Shown piece by piece: positions 1-11,589 of a stretch of DNA of 64,000 bases. The translations under genes were made by a program, and so were the position numbers. Under the pieces are notes generated by a model. The model made no database searches. It saw only the letters and a program-made list of their open reading frames with translations, and was not told the origin of the DNA. Numbering within the stretch: the first letter of the stretch is position 1; the number at the start of each line of letters is the position of its first letter. This DNA is from Valencia hispanica (Eukaryota > Chordata > Actinopteri > Cyprinodontiformes > Valenciidae), in assembly GCA_963556495.2 (NCBI GenBank), contig OY747723.1:14354501-14418500 (forward strand), given 5' to 3'.

Positions 1-330
1 TTGTGTCGCCCCTCTTCCAGCGTATAGCGGCAAAGTTACCTGTGTGGCTGTCTGCTGGCAAGTGCCAAAAGACGCGTAGCTCTTACCGTACGGTCCATGT
101 GCAACGTTCAGCTCTAGTTGGCAAACAGCTGAGATCACAGAGCAGCTGAGGTTAATTACCTACAATGAACTGAGCTGCAAGGAGGGTGGGAGGATGATCA
201 GATAGGGAGGAAGCAAAGAGTTTTGAATTGTGAGACTCCATGGAGATTGGGGATAAAGAAAGCAACAGTGGGATACGATAAATTCTATGAGAAATCCATG
301 AAAAGCTTCTAACTGCCACTCATCCAGTAG

Positions 331-1000
331 TTCAATTCAATTCAGTTTATTTATATAGCACCAATACATGTCATCTTAAGGCCCTTTACAGGTCATTTCA
401 ATTCAATCGTACATACATTCCAATCAGTTTAAACATTTTCTATCTAAGCAAACCAAATACCTACTTTAATGAATCTTTCTATCAGGTTTGGGGTACTCTG
501 TACTAATACAATCAAAACTTATCAAAAAATGGTCAGACAGGACAGGATTATGTGGAAGTACAGTTATTTCTTCACACTCAATGCACAGGGTCCAAAGTAT
601 GATGAGCGGAGCAGGAGGGTCCCTGTACTTTTTGAGTAAAGCAAATTGAGTTTAAGATAGAATTAAAGGCTGCATTTAGGCAATCGCTTTCAGTGTCAAA
701 ATGAACATTAAAATTTCCCACTACAATGACTTTATCAGTATTTAACACTAAATCAGACTTAAACAAATCTGAGATCTGATCTGAAAATTGAGACTAAGGG
801 CCTGGTGGATGATACAAAACAACAAACAAAAGTGGTTTTAGTTCATCTGAACGAGGATGAGGAAATCTAAAGGTTAGATGTTCAAAAGTACTGTAGCTAT
901 TAATTGGTCTGGGATAAATGATAACATCTTAATGAAAAAATGTGCAATTAAATGCAAACAATGCAAAGAAAAGTGCATTTCAAGCCAGATTACCTTTCAA
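331..1000 (-). mobile_element. Non-LTR retrotransposon (LINE) remnant with endonuclease fragment
   Basis: Read on the minus strand, positions 766-578 encode a piece of an APE-type endonuclease. The segment VIVVGNFNVHFD matches the family motif that normally reads GDFN, so the catalytic Asp appears changed to Asn. The left end (about 335-400) has the AATTGAATTGAA-type tail and the 'tatataaataaa' run that end many fish LINEs read on the minus strand, so the 3' end lies at the left. There are stops on both sides of the fragment and the element is dead. The exact LINE clade is not certain. Confidence 0.6.
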
Positions 1001-1800
1001 CTGTTATACCTCTGAATAAATGCTCAAAGGATCAGGGCACAAATAGCAACACAGGCAATTCAGAAAATGTGCAAAATCACACTGCTTCTTACAATATAAT
1101 GCTTATTTTCTACAATACAACACAACACAGCAGCTAGTTGCCATCCCATTCATTCTGTTAGGGACATCATGCAAAGCATCCCTATGCTGGGTAGCTGCCA
1201 GCCATTGACTGATCCACTGACTTGAGTGACACCAATCCGCCACTTGATACCAAATCAATTCTCTGGTTGAACACATAATAACAGCGTCATAAAGTGACTC
1301 CGTTACTCACATGAGTCATGCCTGTATCAGCTCATCAGTACAAAGTCAACACGTCTGCTGTACTCACTTCCATTCCTACTAACATCGAACCAGATGTGGA
1401 CTAGCCAGACTGCTGATGCCGCTACAAGTTCTGCTGCTGAAGACTCTTTTTCCAAACTTGCACACATTAGCTTGTACCTTGGGGCTTTGGAGTGCTTCCT
1501 GAAAATGAAGGAACCTGTTGGAACAGCTCTGTTCAAGCATTTTCATCTTCTCTTAATAATATCAAATGTTTTCGCTCATTGACAGCAGACGTTGTTTAGA
1601 CAAAGTCTGATGTTTGTTTAAAATGTGATTTCTTAGGAAATGTTTCCTATATCAAACAGTTTTAAGCAGTGGAACTCATGTCTTTTCTATATTTTAGAAC
1701 ATAAAAATAGAAATGTAATGATTTCTATTTGGTAGGAATAGTGATCTGTCCTCTTAGGGTAACTTACGTTTTGTACCTCAAGACAAATCTTATTTAGAAG
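980..1800. other. Intronic DNA, nothing recognised
   Basis: Mixed-composition sequence to the left of vangl1 exon 3, so inside a vangl1 intron if the gene continues leftwards. Short frames here have no family motif and no flanking splice sites that I could support. Confidence 0.4.
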
Positions 1801-1809
1801 GAGCAAGGC

Positions 1810-1834
1810 AAAAAAAAAAAAAAAAAAAAAAAAA
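1810..1834. repeat. Poly(A) tract, 25 bp
   Basis: Uninterrupted run of A directly before a Tc1 transposase fragment. It could be a retrotransposon tail or a simple repeat; no target duplication was found. Confidence 0.9.
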
Positions 1835-1864
1835 GGTTCCCGACCCTGATTTATATCTAATATT

Positions 1865-2040
1865 CATCCCTTGGAGTAGCCTAGTTAAAGTCTGGACCTG
1901 TTGTGAATCTGTAGCAAGACAAGTCATTATCAACCCATGCCATGGTCTCTTAGCGGAGGCTGAACAGGACAAAACTTTTCTGCAGCATATCTCAAAGTCC
2001 ACCGGGACTTTGTTTCAAACGAAGTCCTGACAGATGCTAG
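1865..2040 (+). mobile_element. Tc1 transposase 3' fragment
   Basis: The stretch 'agcctagttaaagtctggac' and the following 'gaatctgt' correspond to the WPSQSPDLxPIENL block around the catalytic Glu of Tc1 transposases, with several substitutions and stops. Only this C-terminal piece is recognisable. It lies directly beside the hAT element starting at 2061. Confidence 0.55.
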
Positions 2041-2060
2041 AGGCCTTCATAGCTGCCTAA

Positions 2061-2473
2061 TAGGGATGTGTATTGGCAAGAATCTGGTGATAGGATATGT
2101 ATCACAATACAGGGGGTCGGCACAATATATTGCGATACTATGAGTAAAACTACATATTGTGATTTTTAAAACTTAATTTAAAAGTAGAAAAACTGTCACA
2201 GCATTCAAAACACTCCAAACTGTTTCATACTTTAACACATCAAGTTTTATTACTAGATCTAATTAATCCACTAGAATGAAGAAGCTGGAAACAATCACAA
2301 ACTAGCAGTCGTACTTCTAATTTTACTACGGAAATTAATGTAATCATTAATTGTTCCTTTTTAATTGTAAAAAAATAAAATAAAAATTGATACATTGCTT
2401 TTGAATATGGATACAATATTGCGACATAAAGTTTCGTGATATATTAGCGTATCGATATGTTCTTACATCCCTA
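2061..2473. mobile_element. hAT-type MITE, 413 bp, with perfect 8-bp target duplication
   Basis: Both ends begin TAGGGATGT reading inward (left 2061; right end is its reverse complement, finishing at 2473). The element is flanked by identical octamers CTGCCTAA at 2053-2060 and 2474-2481. An 8-bp duplication is the hallmark of hAT transposition. The interior is AT-rich, contains repeated ATATTG/CGATA motifs and encodes nothing. This is a non-autonomous element in the vangl1 intron. Confidence 0.85.
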
Positions 2474-2479
2474 CTGCCT

Positions 2480-3750
2480 AACTTTACTGGAAACCTTTGA
2501 TGGGATTTGACAAGTCAGTTGGCGCACACCAACCCAAGAATATTAATGACTGGGAGGAGACCGGGAGTGGGCTAATACTCCTCAAGAACGCTGCCAGAAG
2601 GTGGTGGCTATGCAGTAGGTTTGTCATTGAAGTACTAAAGATGTTTGTCAGGAAGGGGTTGAATAATTTGGAGATTTTGTGTTTAATTTGGAGAAACCAC
2701 TTGTGATATTAGTTGTGTCGATTACGTCTTTTAGTTATTTTATTTATTTTGTACAAAGAGCGGCTGGCTTGTATGGTTTTACGCAACTGTAGCCGTAACA
2801 TTTTTTGCAGAATTATCCAATATTTCATCCGCAACACGATTTCCCCCCTTGAATGTTTGGCTCAGGACTGCTGTGTCACAGCTCCTCAGCACCCAAAGCA
2901 CACAACCTTGAAAGTTTCAAGCGATCTACAGCCAAGCCAAATCCACTCCAAGGTCGTGCTCTCCCACACATTCCCATGCAATCCCCTCCCTTTCTCTCTC
3001 TGATAATTCCTGCGGCGAAACATCACAGACTCAGGCATGAGAAAGATCTCTGCAGGATTGGGAGGACATCCTTGCCTTAAGCAACGTGATGCTTTGTCAG
3101 CCAAGACTCTGATCAAGTCCCAGCAGTGGAATAATGAGCGCGGTGCTGCACAGCGAGACGCTGAGATCAGACTGACGCAGGCAGACAAAGAGAGAAACAT
3201 TCACATTCTGGAGCATACGCGAGTCCCAGACCCGGCAGATCTGTACTGAGCCTTACTCTCTGTAGATTTGGAGCGTCTGATTACTCAAACCGAAGGCAAA
3301 CCCTACCTCCTGTGTAACTGCGGGCCGCGGCATGAATAAGACATGATGAGCAAAAATACTAAGGGTGGCTGCGCTGTGTGGTAAATCCTGTTACGTGTTA
3401 AAATTAGACAGTATGCAGACACACATACAAAGAATCTACTTTCGAGGCTTGCCAATAGAAGAAGTGAGCCAAGTAGGCCAGTTAATCTCGTGTTTGTGAA
3501 CAGTGCATCAATCTTAATATTCGATGAAAGGCTGCTGTAAAAAAGTTCTGTTGGGAGAGCGGGGCCTTGAGGATTACAGGGTGTTATTGTCCACTGAAGT
3601 CCTAGGTATGACAGAGTCCTGACAGGAAAAAAAGAAATCTCTTGGTGACGGAATCGCCCATTTTTCAGCTTGATTGTTGCAGATCTGTGCCCGGCTGTTG
3701 GGAAACTCAAAATTCCTACGTTTTTTCCAATTTTAATGCACCATTCCTAG
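2480..3750. other. Intronic DNA without recognised features
   Basis: Contains overlapping open frames on both strands (for example 3303-3710 on the minus strand), but none shows a domain, signal peptide or exon-like splice sites. Taken as non-coding vangl1 intron. Confidence 0.4.
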
Positions 3751-3758
3751 GTGCAAAC

Positions 3759-4054
3759 CAGGGCTGCATAGTATTAGAAGAACATGTGACATGCAATATG
3801 GCTTGTGATAAATTGATAATTTAGTTCACTCTGTTACTTGAAATAAGTCATTATTACAACGTCAACAGCATGATTTTATTTAAAGAGTTGAATCTGGCTA
3901 CATCTGCTGCATTGTTTTAATGAACTAGCATGGAGAGCCACATTTTATGATATCTATACATTGACCAACACTTGGCGTGAGAACGTTTTTGCGTAAATGA
4001 GGTTTCATACAGCTGGAGTGGGATAACGTATTTTCGAGAAATTGTGCAGCCCAA
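3759..4054. mobile_element. hAT-type MITE, 296 bp
   Basis: The left end CAGGGCTGCATAGTA and the right end (reverse complement TTGGGCTGCACAAT) share the GGGCTGCA core. The flanks are GTGCAAAC (3751-3758) and GCGCAAAC (4055-4062), an 8-bp duplication with one mismatch. No coding capacity. Confidence 0.75.
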
Positions 4055-4474
4055 GCGCAAACAACACTCTTGAGTATAGCTGCTGTTGCTAAATGAAGAA
4101 TCAAAGTTATTCTAGGAATCCATTTTCGGTATGTTATAATAGTTCTTATAAATAAGGTAAGGAAGGTGTAGGTAGCCATTTAAAGGAAAAATCATGTTTC
4201 TATAAAGTCCGTCAGCTGTTTATTCAGGCAGAAAGGGAATCTGGCATTTTCATTTGTGGTTCTGGACGTTTCGTACCGGCCGTGGGAATATATCAACAAA
4301 CTGACCCAGTAGGGGTTTCAGAAGATACCAGGGAGATGGAAAGTCTTATACTAAAGCTGTCCTGTTTAGTTTGAGCATTCAGCATCTGTCAGTTACAGGA
4401 CATGCTGGGTTTATAAAAGCAGGGCAGCCTTTTAGAAATCTCATTGTTAAGGTTATGGTCTACAATCTTTAGGG

Positions 4475-4731
4475 CAGTGGTTCCTAAACCTTTCAGCTTC
4501 CAGACCCTTAAATAACAGCAGAGTCTTCTAATCAGTTGGTTAGACTATAAAGTCAGTGAAGCCACATTAATGGCCAATATACGGTTTTTGTTTAATTTTG
4601 AATGTCTTCAAACATTCAAAGCATTAATCTGCTTCAACATTATATTTTGTATTACTTGGTTTAACCTCTGAAGAGAACGGTAACACACTACACTGGTTGA
4701 TTCGTCCTGGCCCCAACTTTGAGAACCACTA
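4475..4731. mobile_element. hAT (Charlie-like) MITE, 257 bp
   Basis: The ends are CAGTGGTTCC at the left and, reverse-complemented at the right, TAGTGGTTCTCAAAG. They share AGTGGTTC, the common terminus of Charlie-type hAT elements. Candidate 8-bp duplications CTTTAGGG (4467-4474) and CTCTAGAG (4732-4739) match at 6 of 8 positions, suggesting an old insertion. Confidence 0.7.
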
Positions 4732-4739
4732 CTCTAGAG

Positions 4740-6792
4740 AATACGGGGAGACTGCGGTTTACAGTTAGTTATGCTAACATTGCTAATGCCTAGTTTAGGA
4801 TACAAAAGACTATTCAAAATACCAACTCTTTATGTCCACTCTCATTTGTTTTTGTTATAAAAACAGCAAATCTCTGCTAAAAGAACAATTTATCTCTCTC
4901 TCACACACAGTGTGACATCACCTCTGCTTTTAACATAGATAACCAATGACCACTTATGATAGAAAGGCAAAGATGAATATTTTAAATGTTTAGTTCTTGA
5001 AGAGAAATCGGACTTGGCTAAAGTCGCTACTGGCGGGTCAAAAGCCTACAAAAACTGGAAATCAGAAAAATGTTGGATACCTTACACCGTTTTTAAGTCA
5101 CCAGCTATGGTCAGGTTTGTGTAAACCTTGCAGTTGTTGTGAATATTTGCACAGATTTCAGCATAATCCGAACTAACACAAGATACTGTATGTAGGCTAA
5201 AGCCTGATGAAAAGGAATTAAAATGTACTAGTAGGATGGACAAAAAGGAAATGTACAATGATGTATAAAATCTCATCAGTTGTCATACTTGATGGCTGGG
5301 TTTAAAGACACTAAAGGGGAGGTGGATTCTGGATTTAAATTCTTCAACTCGGTAATTTGATGCACCTCCTGCCAAAAACTGTGCACAAATAAAATTACGT
5401 CATGTCTTATTTTACCCAAATGTCTTGTGGGAGTCTGTCTGCTGACGCTGTTACACACTCATGCTTATAATTTATCAGACTAACTCGAAAGCAGATGTTC
5501 TTTGCAGTGATGAATCAGTCATTTAAAACACAGCACATGTGAGTGAGCAAATATTACACGTGCAATGAACATCCTGCACTGAATCAACAGTGCCTTCAAG
5601 TTGCTCATCTCAGGAAAAAAGAAACAACAACTTCATGACTAGTCATATTAAGTCCAATATTTTGCCAAGTCAGAGAAAAGTTTAAAGAAACATTTATATC
5701 TGGAGCTGTTCAGAGAAACTGAGGCAATTATCACTAAACAGCATCAGTGTAACTGATCTAAAATACAGTATAAGAGGATTATTAGTCAGCTGCTACAGAA
5801 CTGGGTCAGCTCAAACTCAGACTATTTACAGTACAAAATGGAAACATTATTCTGATTTATATGAACATTTTTTTCACACCCACCACACTTAAAATGTCAC
5901 AGTGACCTAATTTCATTTTAAAGACTTGCTTACTACCACTTTAAAAAGGTCCAAAAAAGGAGAAACTACCAGATTGTCTGAGCTACGTTTCATGCACCCT
6001 TACAGTTATTGGACTGAGATCGTTTGTAGCCCTCCAGTGAAACCTCTACGGTCATGTCTTAACATGTCAAACCAGCTGAGGCGCTGCTATCGGATCCACC
6101 TGTCAGATATTTCTGCTGTCTTTCATCTCAGTCCAAACAACACAATCAAACGTCTTATTCAGGATTTAACATTAAAACATGAGCTGGTAGTTACTAACTG
6201 CCACTTAATAGCAAATCCCTGGCCTCAAACACCCAATACTATAGCGTATTTTTATTTGAAATATCTCAGAATCCTACCTTAAATTTCTCCTTTGCCAGAT
6301 AATCCATCACATAATCCATTTTTTGATCTTGCTTTTGCAGACGTCCGAGTCAACATGATTTCAGAGTTTTACTATTAGGCTGACCGCAAAAGCCGTAGCT
6401 GCAGCTTCAGCTTGGATTGGTCCATTTCAAAAGGGGTTTACCGCGTCTACCTCCTCGCCCGTCAACCTGACCCAGTTCCTGCAGCCAAACCCAGAGTCTG
6501 CAGAGTCAACAAACGGGATCCAGGGAGGCTTTACTGTCAGCCGAGGGAGCTTCCTGATTCCGTATCCCATTTTGTCTGTTTCGGGCTCCCCTGCTGGGTT
6601 CACCAGAAAGTGGACCACCCCTGCTGGCTTTACCAGATGGCCTGTCGCAGCCCAGGCTGATGAACACAGCTATCCTTCCAGCCCATTTAACTGATAAATC
6701 TCTTCAAATCCTTTGCATAAATCAGAGCGGCCCAGTCGTCCAACCAGAAACCCGCGCTTACAGCAGCTTTGTAGGGAAAGTTTCCGTCTTAC
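4740..6792. other. vangl1 intron sequence 3' of exon 3
   Basis: This follows the exon 3 donor on the minus strand, so it is intron if vangl1 continues left. I looked for the long next vangl1 exon (a conserved DDNWGETTT start followed by membrane segments) and found no matching frame, so that exon must lie beyond position 1. Frames at 5926-6282 and 6412-6660 lack any family signature. Confidence 0.5.
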
Positions 6793-6919
6793 CTGAACTT
6801 GCTCGCCACGCACTGAAGAGTCGCCCAGTAGCGGCTCGGCGGGCGGCGTGTTAATTGTGACGGACTTTTCAGAGCGACTGTCTTTGCTGCGTGACTTGTG
6901 CCGGTCCCGACTTCGCTCC
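6793..6919 (-). CDS. vangl1: vangl1 coding exon 3 (residues 24-66), planar cell polarity membrane protein
   Basis: This 127-nt internal exon encodes residues 24 (completed by its first base) to 66 of Van Gogh-like 1, part of the long cytosolic N-terminus ahead of the four membrane segments. The translation contains ERSRDRHKSRSKD, SEKSVTI and EPLLGDSS, which match vertebrate VANGL1. VANGL2 usually has DKSVTIQAPGEPLLD here, so VANGL1 is the better fit. The acceptor is a T-rich tract ending in CAG, with the exon starting at 6919. The donor is CAG|GTAAGA, with the intron starting at 6792. The exon begins in phase 2 and ends in phase 0, joining exactly to the exon at 15480-15550. VANGL proteins form the core planar cell polarity complex with Prickle and Frizzled/Celsr at cell membranes. 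The remaining exons lie left of the window. Confidence 0.93.
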
Positions 6920-8167
6920 CTGGAAGACAAAAAAAAAAAAGTAATTTAAATCAATAAAAATGACAGTTGATCTTTCACATCTGCCCCATCCTTCCCTTTG
7001 TGTCGCTCCATCTGGGTGACGTGCGTCATGTGAGCTCCATTAGCTTGACTGACCCGACCCTAATCCGGTGTGGAGCGTGAATGGCAGGTAACTTCATCCC
7101 CATGTGGCACGATTCCCCACTAGCTTGTTCCATTACCGGAGAAAAGCCTCGCTAATCCCTCATCTGCTTCCTTCCCCTGCAGGCTTTAAAGGTAAAGCAT
7201 GCTATAGAGCAGAACACACTCAAACACTCAAAAGTGTTCATGCTTCTCGTCTCGTCCCCAAATCTTAATGGATTTATAGGGATTTTGGGTGATTGATCGG
7301 CTACAAAAAAACACTTCCTTGAAAAGCCACATAATTAGTAAACACAGCAGGTTATAAAAAAAGAGAAACCTGTATTTAGTCTGCGTCACATATACCAAGG
7401 GGATGATGAAGGGGTTATTTGCAGAGAGGTGGTCACAACACAAATACATCCCAATGAAATCGATTGCAGAGCTTTCTGACAGTTGATGAGATAAAACCCT
7501 GGGTAAGAGCGGCTGCCTGTAAACAACAACCATCAATAAAAACCTCCAAAGGTGTCTCACAAAGCTCCTAACCGCAGAGGATATCCTGTCTCCAGGGGAG
7601 AATGGAGGAAGCAGAGTGATTGACGGCAGTGGGAATACGACAGCTTAACAGAGCCGCTTTGGATGTGAATAGAGGGTGTTGCCAGCCCGCTTTCCGCCTC
7701 CGTTCCGTGCCTGTACTTCCTTTTGAATGTGCTCTTGATTTCCTACAGAAGGTCTCAGCCGCAATTATTCGCGCACGCAGAAAGAGAGAGCGGAGTATGA
7801 ATCGCCTGCAGGGGCCTGCTTCGCCGACAGACTGACATGTTCTTATCGTATAAATCCAGGAGACTAGGACGGTGATGGAAGCCTTTAAATACATTTACTG
7901 CTATCATTATTACTTTAAATATTATTGCAACTACCCTTATCACTGTGGTGATGGTTATTCCAGAGGGAGCGATCATCAGTCAAACGCTGGCACTGATTAT
8001 GCTGATTAATTGGAGCAGGGCACTGCAGAAGAAGTAGCTGGGAGGAGAAGCAGCAGCGCTCACCGAGTCTTTAGGAAAATCAGGAGCAACTCGTGCAACA
8101 GTTCATTTATTTCAGTTATTCAACTCAAAAGGTGAAACTGACATATGATGCAAAGCGAGATATTTCC

Positions 8168-9180
8168 AGCCTCCTTTTTCATAAAAGTTCTATCGACATT
8201 GATCCTACGAAGGTTCCGATAATGCATGCGCTGGTGAGCTTTCTTACACACCGCGTCTACATGACGCTCAAAGGAGAGCTTGTCGTCCAAATGGGTGCCA
8301 AGGTATTTGTAGGTGCTGACAACCTCCACTGTTTGGTTCTCGATCGTTACGGGTGAGAGACAGAGGATTTTTCCTAAAATCATGTAGGATTTCTTTGGTC
8401 TTATTTATGTTGATGTTTAAAAAGGAGGACCTAAACCAGTCATTTAAATCTTCCACTACGGGTCCGTGATCGGGGTCATCACTGCTGAGCAAAGAAACAA
8501 CTGAAAACGGAAAACAAACTTTATAATGCTACAATTTTTATGATGGCTGCGACACTCATTTGTGTATAAAACAAATAATAAAGGTGAGAACACAGCCCTG
8601 GGGTGATCCAGTTGGAGATAAGAGAGTCAGAGAAAACACCATTAACTCTCACACGTTGTGGCCTCTCTGTTAAAAAGTCAGTTATCCAAGCTATAACACC
8701 CAGATCAATGCTGTGATGGTCCCTCAGTCTTTCTGCTAAGATATGCGACTGAATGCAATTAAAAGCAGATGAGAAATCGACAAATAATAAACGACCAAAA
8801 GACCTGGCACCCTCAAGGTGAGATAAAACTAGGTTAAGCAGGGTGCCTACTGCATCCTCAACACCTCTGCCTGACCTGTAAGCAAACTGCAGAGGGTCTA
8901 GATCAGGGGTGCCCAATTCCGGTCCTCAAGGAATTACAGCCATACAGCCAGCTTTAGTTGTGTCTCTGCTCCAACACAGCTGATTCAAATGGTCCAACTA
9001 CCTCCTCAGGAAGTCAAAGTTCTACAGAGGCCTGCTAATGAGCCATCATTTGATTGAGGTGTGCTGAACAAGGGAAACAACTAAAACATGCAGGAGACTG
9101 GCCCTTGAGGACCGGAATTGGGCACCCCTGGCCTAGATTATCCTGGACACAGGTCAGAGGGGATTTCTTGACCAATATCT
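8168..9180 (-). mobile_element. L2-like LINE reverse transcriptase fragment
   Basis: The minus strand encodes in pieces a reverse transcriptase. 8916-8521 has DPLQFAYRSGRGVEDA and LLFVDFSSAFN, which is RT motif A with its catalytic Asp. Then 8492-8268 and 8383-8120 carry the LNININKTKE and YKYLGTHLDDKLSF segments that follow the RT palm. Frame changes separate the pieces and the FADD-type motif C is not visible, so the gene is dead. It is 5'-truncated and inserted in the Tc1 element. A hAT MITE interrupts it at 8904-9130. Confidence 0.75.
8904..9130. mobile_element. hAT MITE, 227 bp, with 28-bp perfect terminal inverted repeats
   Basis: Both ends start CAGGGGTGCCCAATTCCGGT reading inward, with 28 identical bases in total. 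Flanks GTCTAGAT (8896-8903) and GCCTAGAT (9131-9138) form an 8-bp duplication with one mismatch. The perfect ends make it one of the younger insertions in the window. It sits inside the LINE fragment, which itself sits inside the Tc1 element. Confidence 0.9.
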
Positions 9181-9309
9181 TTTTATGATAATGGATTACA
9201 GCTTATGAAAACCCAAAATTCAAAATCTCCTAAAATTAGAATATTACATGAAATCAATAAAACAAGGATTTTAAATAGAGAAATGTTGGACCTCTGAAAA
9301 GTATAATCA

Positions 9310-10215
9310 TGCATAGGTACTCAGTGCTTGGTTTGGGTCCCTTTTGCATCAATAACTGCCTCAATGCGGCGTGGCATGGATGCTATCAGCCTGTAGCACT
9401 GCTGAGGTGTTAAGGAAGACCAGGATGCTTCAATAGCGGTCTTTAGCTCTTCTGCCTTGTTCGGTCTCATGTCTCTCATCTTTCTCTTGGCAATGCTTCA
9501 TTGGTTCCCTATGGGATTCAGGTCACGCGAGTTTGCTGGCCAATCAAACACAGTAACCCCATGGTCATTGAACCAGGTTTTGGTACTTTTGGCAGTGTGG
9601 GCAGGTGCCAAGTCATGCTGGAAAATCAAGTCAGCATCTCCATAAAGCTCGTCTGTGGAAGGCAGCATGAAGTTCTCCAAAATGTCCTGGTAGATGACTG
9701 TGTTGACTCTGGACCTAATAAAGACCAGTGGACCAACACCAACAGATGACATGGCTCCCCAAATAGACAGACTGTGGAAAGTTCACACTGGACTTCAAGC
9801 ATCTTGGATTGTGTGCCTCTCCATTCTTCTTCAGACTCTGGGACCTTGGCTTCCAAATGAGATGCAGAATTTGCTGTTATTTTTTTTCCTTTAGCCCAGG
9901 TAAGTCGCTTCTGAAGTTGTTTGTTGTTCTGGAGTGGCTAGACAAGAAGAATACGACAGTTGAAGCCCATGTCCAGGATCCGTATGTGTGTGGTGGCTCT
10001 TAAAGCACTAACTCCAGCCTCAGTCCACTCCTTGTGAAGGTCCCCAACACTTTTGAATGGCCTTTTCCTGACAATCCTCTGCAGGCTGCAGTCATCCCTG
10101 CTGCTTGTGCACCTTTTTCTTTCACACTTTTCTTTTCCACATACATTTCTATTAATGTGCTTTGATACAGCACTTTGGGAACATCCAACTTCTTTTGCAA
10201 TTACCTTTTGAGGTT
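9310..10215 (-). pseudogene. Tc1-like transposase pseudogene, catalytic Glu replaced by Gly
   Basis: The N-terminal helix-turn-helix part is at about 10200-10000. The central part includes WAKEKK-like residues in broken frames, and the intact stretch 9752-9498 carries the second catalytic Asp in FQHDLAPAHTAKS. The conserved DLNPIEN block reads DLNPIGN because the GAG codon has become GGG, so the third catalytic residue of the DDE triad is lost. A TGA stop follows two codons later. Several frameshifts separate the segments. The enzyme would catalyse cut-and-paste transposition in a live copy; this one cannot. Confidence 0.8.
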
Positions 10216-10229
10216 TTACCTCCTTATGG

Positions 10230-10550
10230 AGGGTGTTAATTCATTTCAAAAACACTTGATTGATCCCAGAGGGAAATTAAGTGTTGGTATAGCTCATATA
10301 ATTAATTCTTTAAGGAGTTGTTGTAGATGATGATGGCTGTGGGCAGGAAGGATTTCCTGTAGCGGTCTGTATTGCGGCGAAACTGAAGAAGCCTCCGACT
10401 GAAGATGCTCTGTTGTTGTACAATATGACAGTCTCATGAAGAGGATGCTCAGGATTGTCCATGTTTCTGATTTTATGTAGAATCCTTCTTTGCATCATCA
10501 TCTCCAGAGGTTCCATCAGGCTGTTTAGCCTTTTTAAATCAATGATGGTT
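10230..10550 (-). mobile_element. LINE ORF2 C-terminal and 3' end fragment
   Basis: The minus strand reads SVFSRRLLQF-like and RYRKSFLPTAIIIYN-like sequence, typical of the C-terminus of L2/Jockey-group LINE proteins. It is followed by the 3' tail 'ttaatttccctctgggatca'. It replaces part of the Tc1 element between the transposase and the right arm. The same LINE tail is found at 14655-14715 and 17768-18000. Confidence 0.65.
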
Positions 10551-11589
10551 TTCATCAGCTGTAAGTCAGAATCATCAAAATTGTAACAAATAAAGGCTTG
10601 AAATATCTTGATTTGTAAGTAATGAGTCTATATCATATATTAGTTTCACCTTTTAAGATAAATTGCTGAAATAATGTAACTTTTGCACGACATTCTAATT
10701 TTTTTTAGTTTCACCTGTATAAGGAAGAGGTGCCATTGACAGGGGAGAGACGCAGGGAGGAGGGGAAAAAATGCTGTTTAGATAGATAAAAGGTTCTACG
10801 TAAAAAGAAACTTGATGCTGTAAGTGGTGGTCACAATTTTATGGCTGATTGGATGATTTCTAGCAAAACTGCTCATAATGCAAGCAAAGATTCAGTGTCT
10901 TAAACCAGCCTCTCAAAAAAACCTTCACCTACTCCACAACTTCTATCCGTACCCTCAGGAAGATGCTTCTGGGATGATCACACAGTGGAGAGCTCCTTCC
11001 TAACATAACCACACCTCTCCACCTTTCCCCCAGCCTCATTAGCATGCAGCTGGCTGGTTTGGTTTTCCACCACCATGCTGAGCTAGGATTCTGATTAATG
11101 GAATCTGACTTTCCAGCGTGAATCCCTGAAACGAGTATGGCTTGTTGGAAAGGTTACAGCAGGAAGAATTAGAGGAGGGCCTTTGTGAAAGCAGGGAAAC
11201 CTGGCAAGCTGGGGCAGAGTCCTGTCAGTTAGGCTGTAGAAGTATAATTTCCTCCACGATCCAAGGCCGACGGTGATCACATTCACCAGCTGACGCACAG
11301 AGACTAACAGAACAGAGGCTCCTGAAGAAGCGCAGCCAACCAGGATGACATGCCAGACTCTCTGTGGACCAGACTATCCTCTCTTCTTTTTTGGTCCCGC
11401 AACCTAGACACCTTTGAGCCAGTACTGGAGGTCAACACAATCATGTGAACCCAAGCATTTGTGGAAATTTGGGTGTAGATTCTGTTTTATGAAGCCCTTT
11501 CTCTCCTTTTTATTTGTATGGACAGAAGTAAAAGGTTTTAATTTAAAGTTTCCACTGAGGCATGGACAGAGTGGGTGGGTAGATGGGTT

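Larger units (their letters stand above)
8070..10717 (-). mobile_element. Tc1/mariner element interrupted by two LINE fragments and a hAT MITE
   Basis: Matching inverted ends frame this element. The left arm near 8084-8166 contains 'aaaaggtgaaact' and 'gagatatttcca'; the right arm near 10560-10717 contains the reverse complements and ends in CACCTG followed by TA. Transposase sequence is on the minus strand between about 10215 and 9310. An L2-like fragment separates the left arm from the body at about 8168-9180, and another LINE piece sits at 10230-10550. The left terminus is diverged and its exact base is uncertain. Confidence 0.75.

Noticed and set aside
3303..3710. 135-aa minus-strand frame in the vangl1 intron
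   Set aside because: No domain, no good start context, no exon-like splice sites; expected by chance.
1..6790. Next vangl1 exon with membrane segments
   Set aside because: No frame with the DDNWGETTT start or transmembrane pattern is present; it must lie outside the window.
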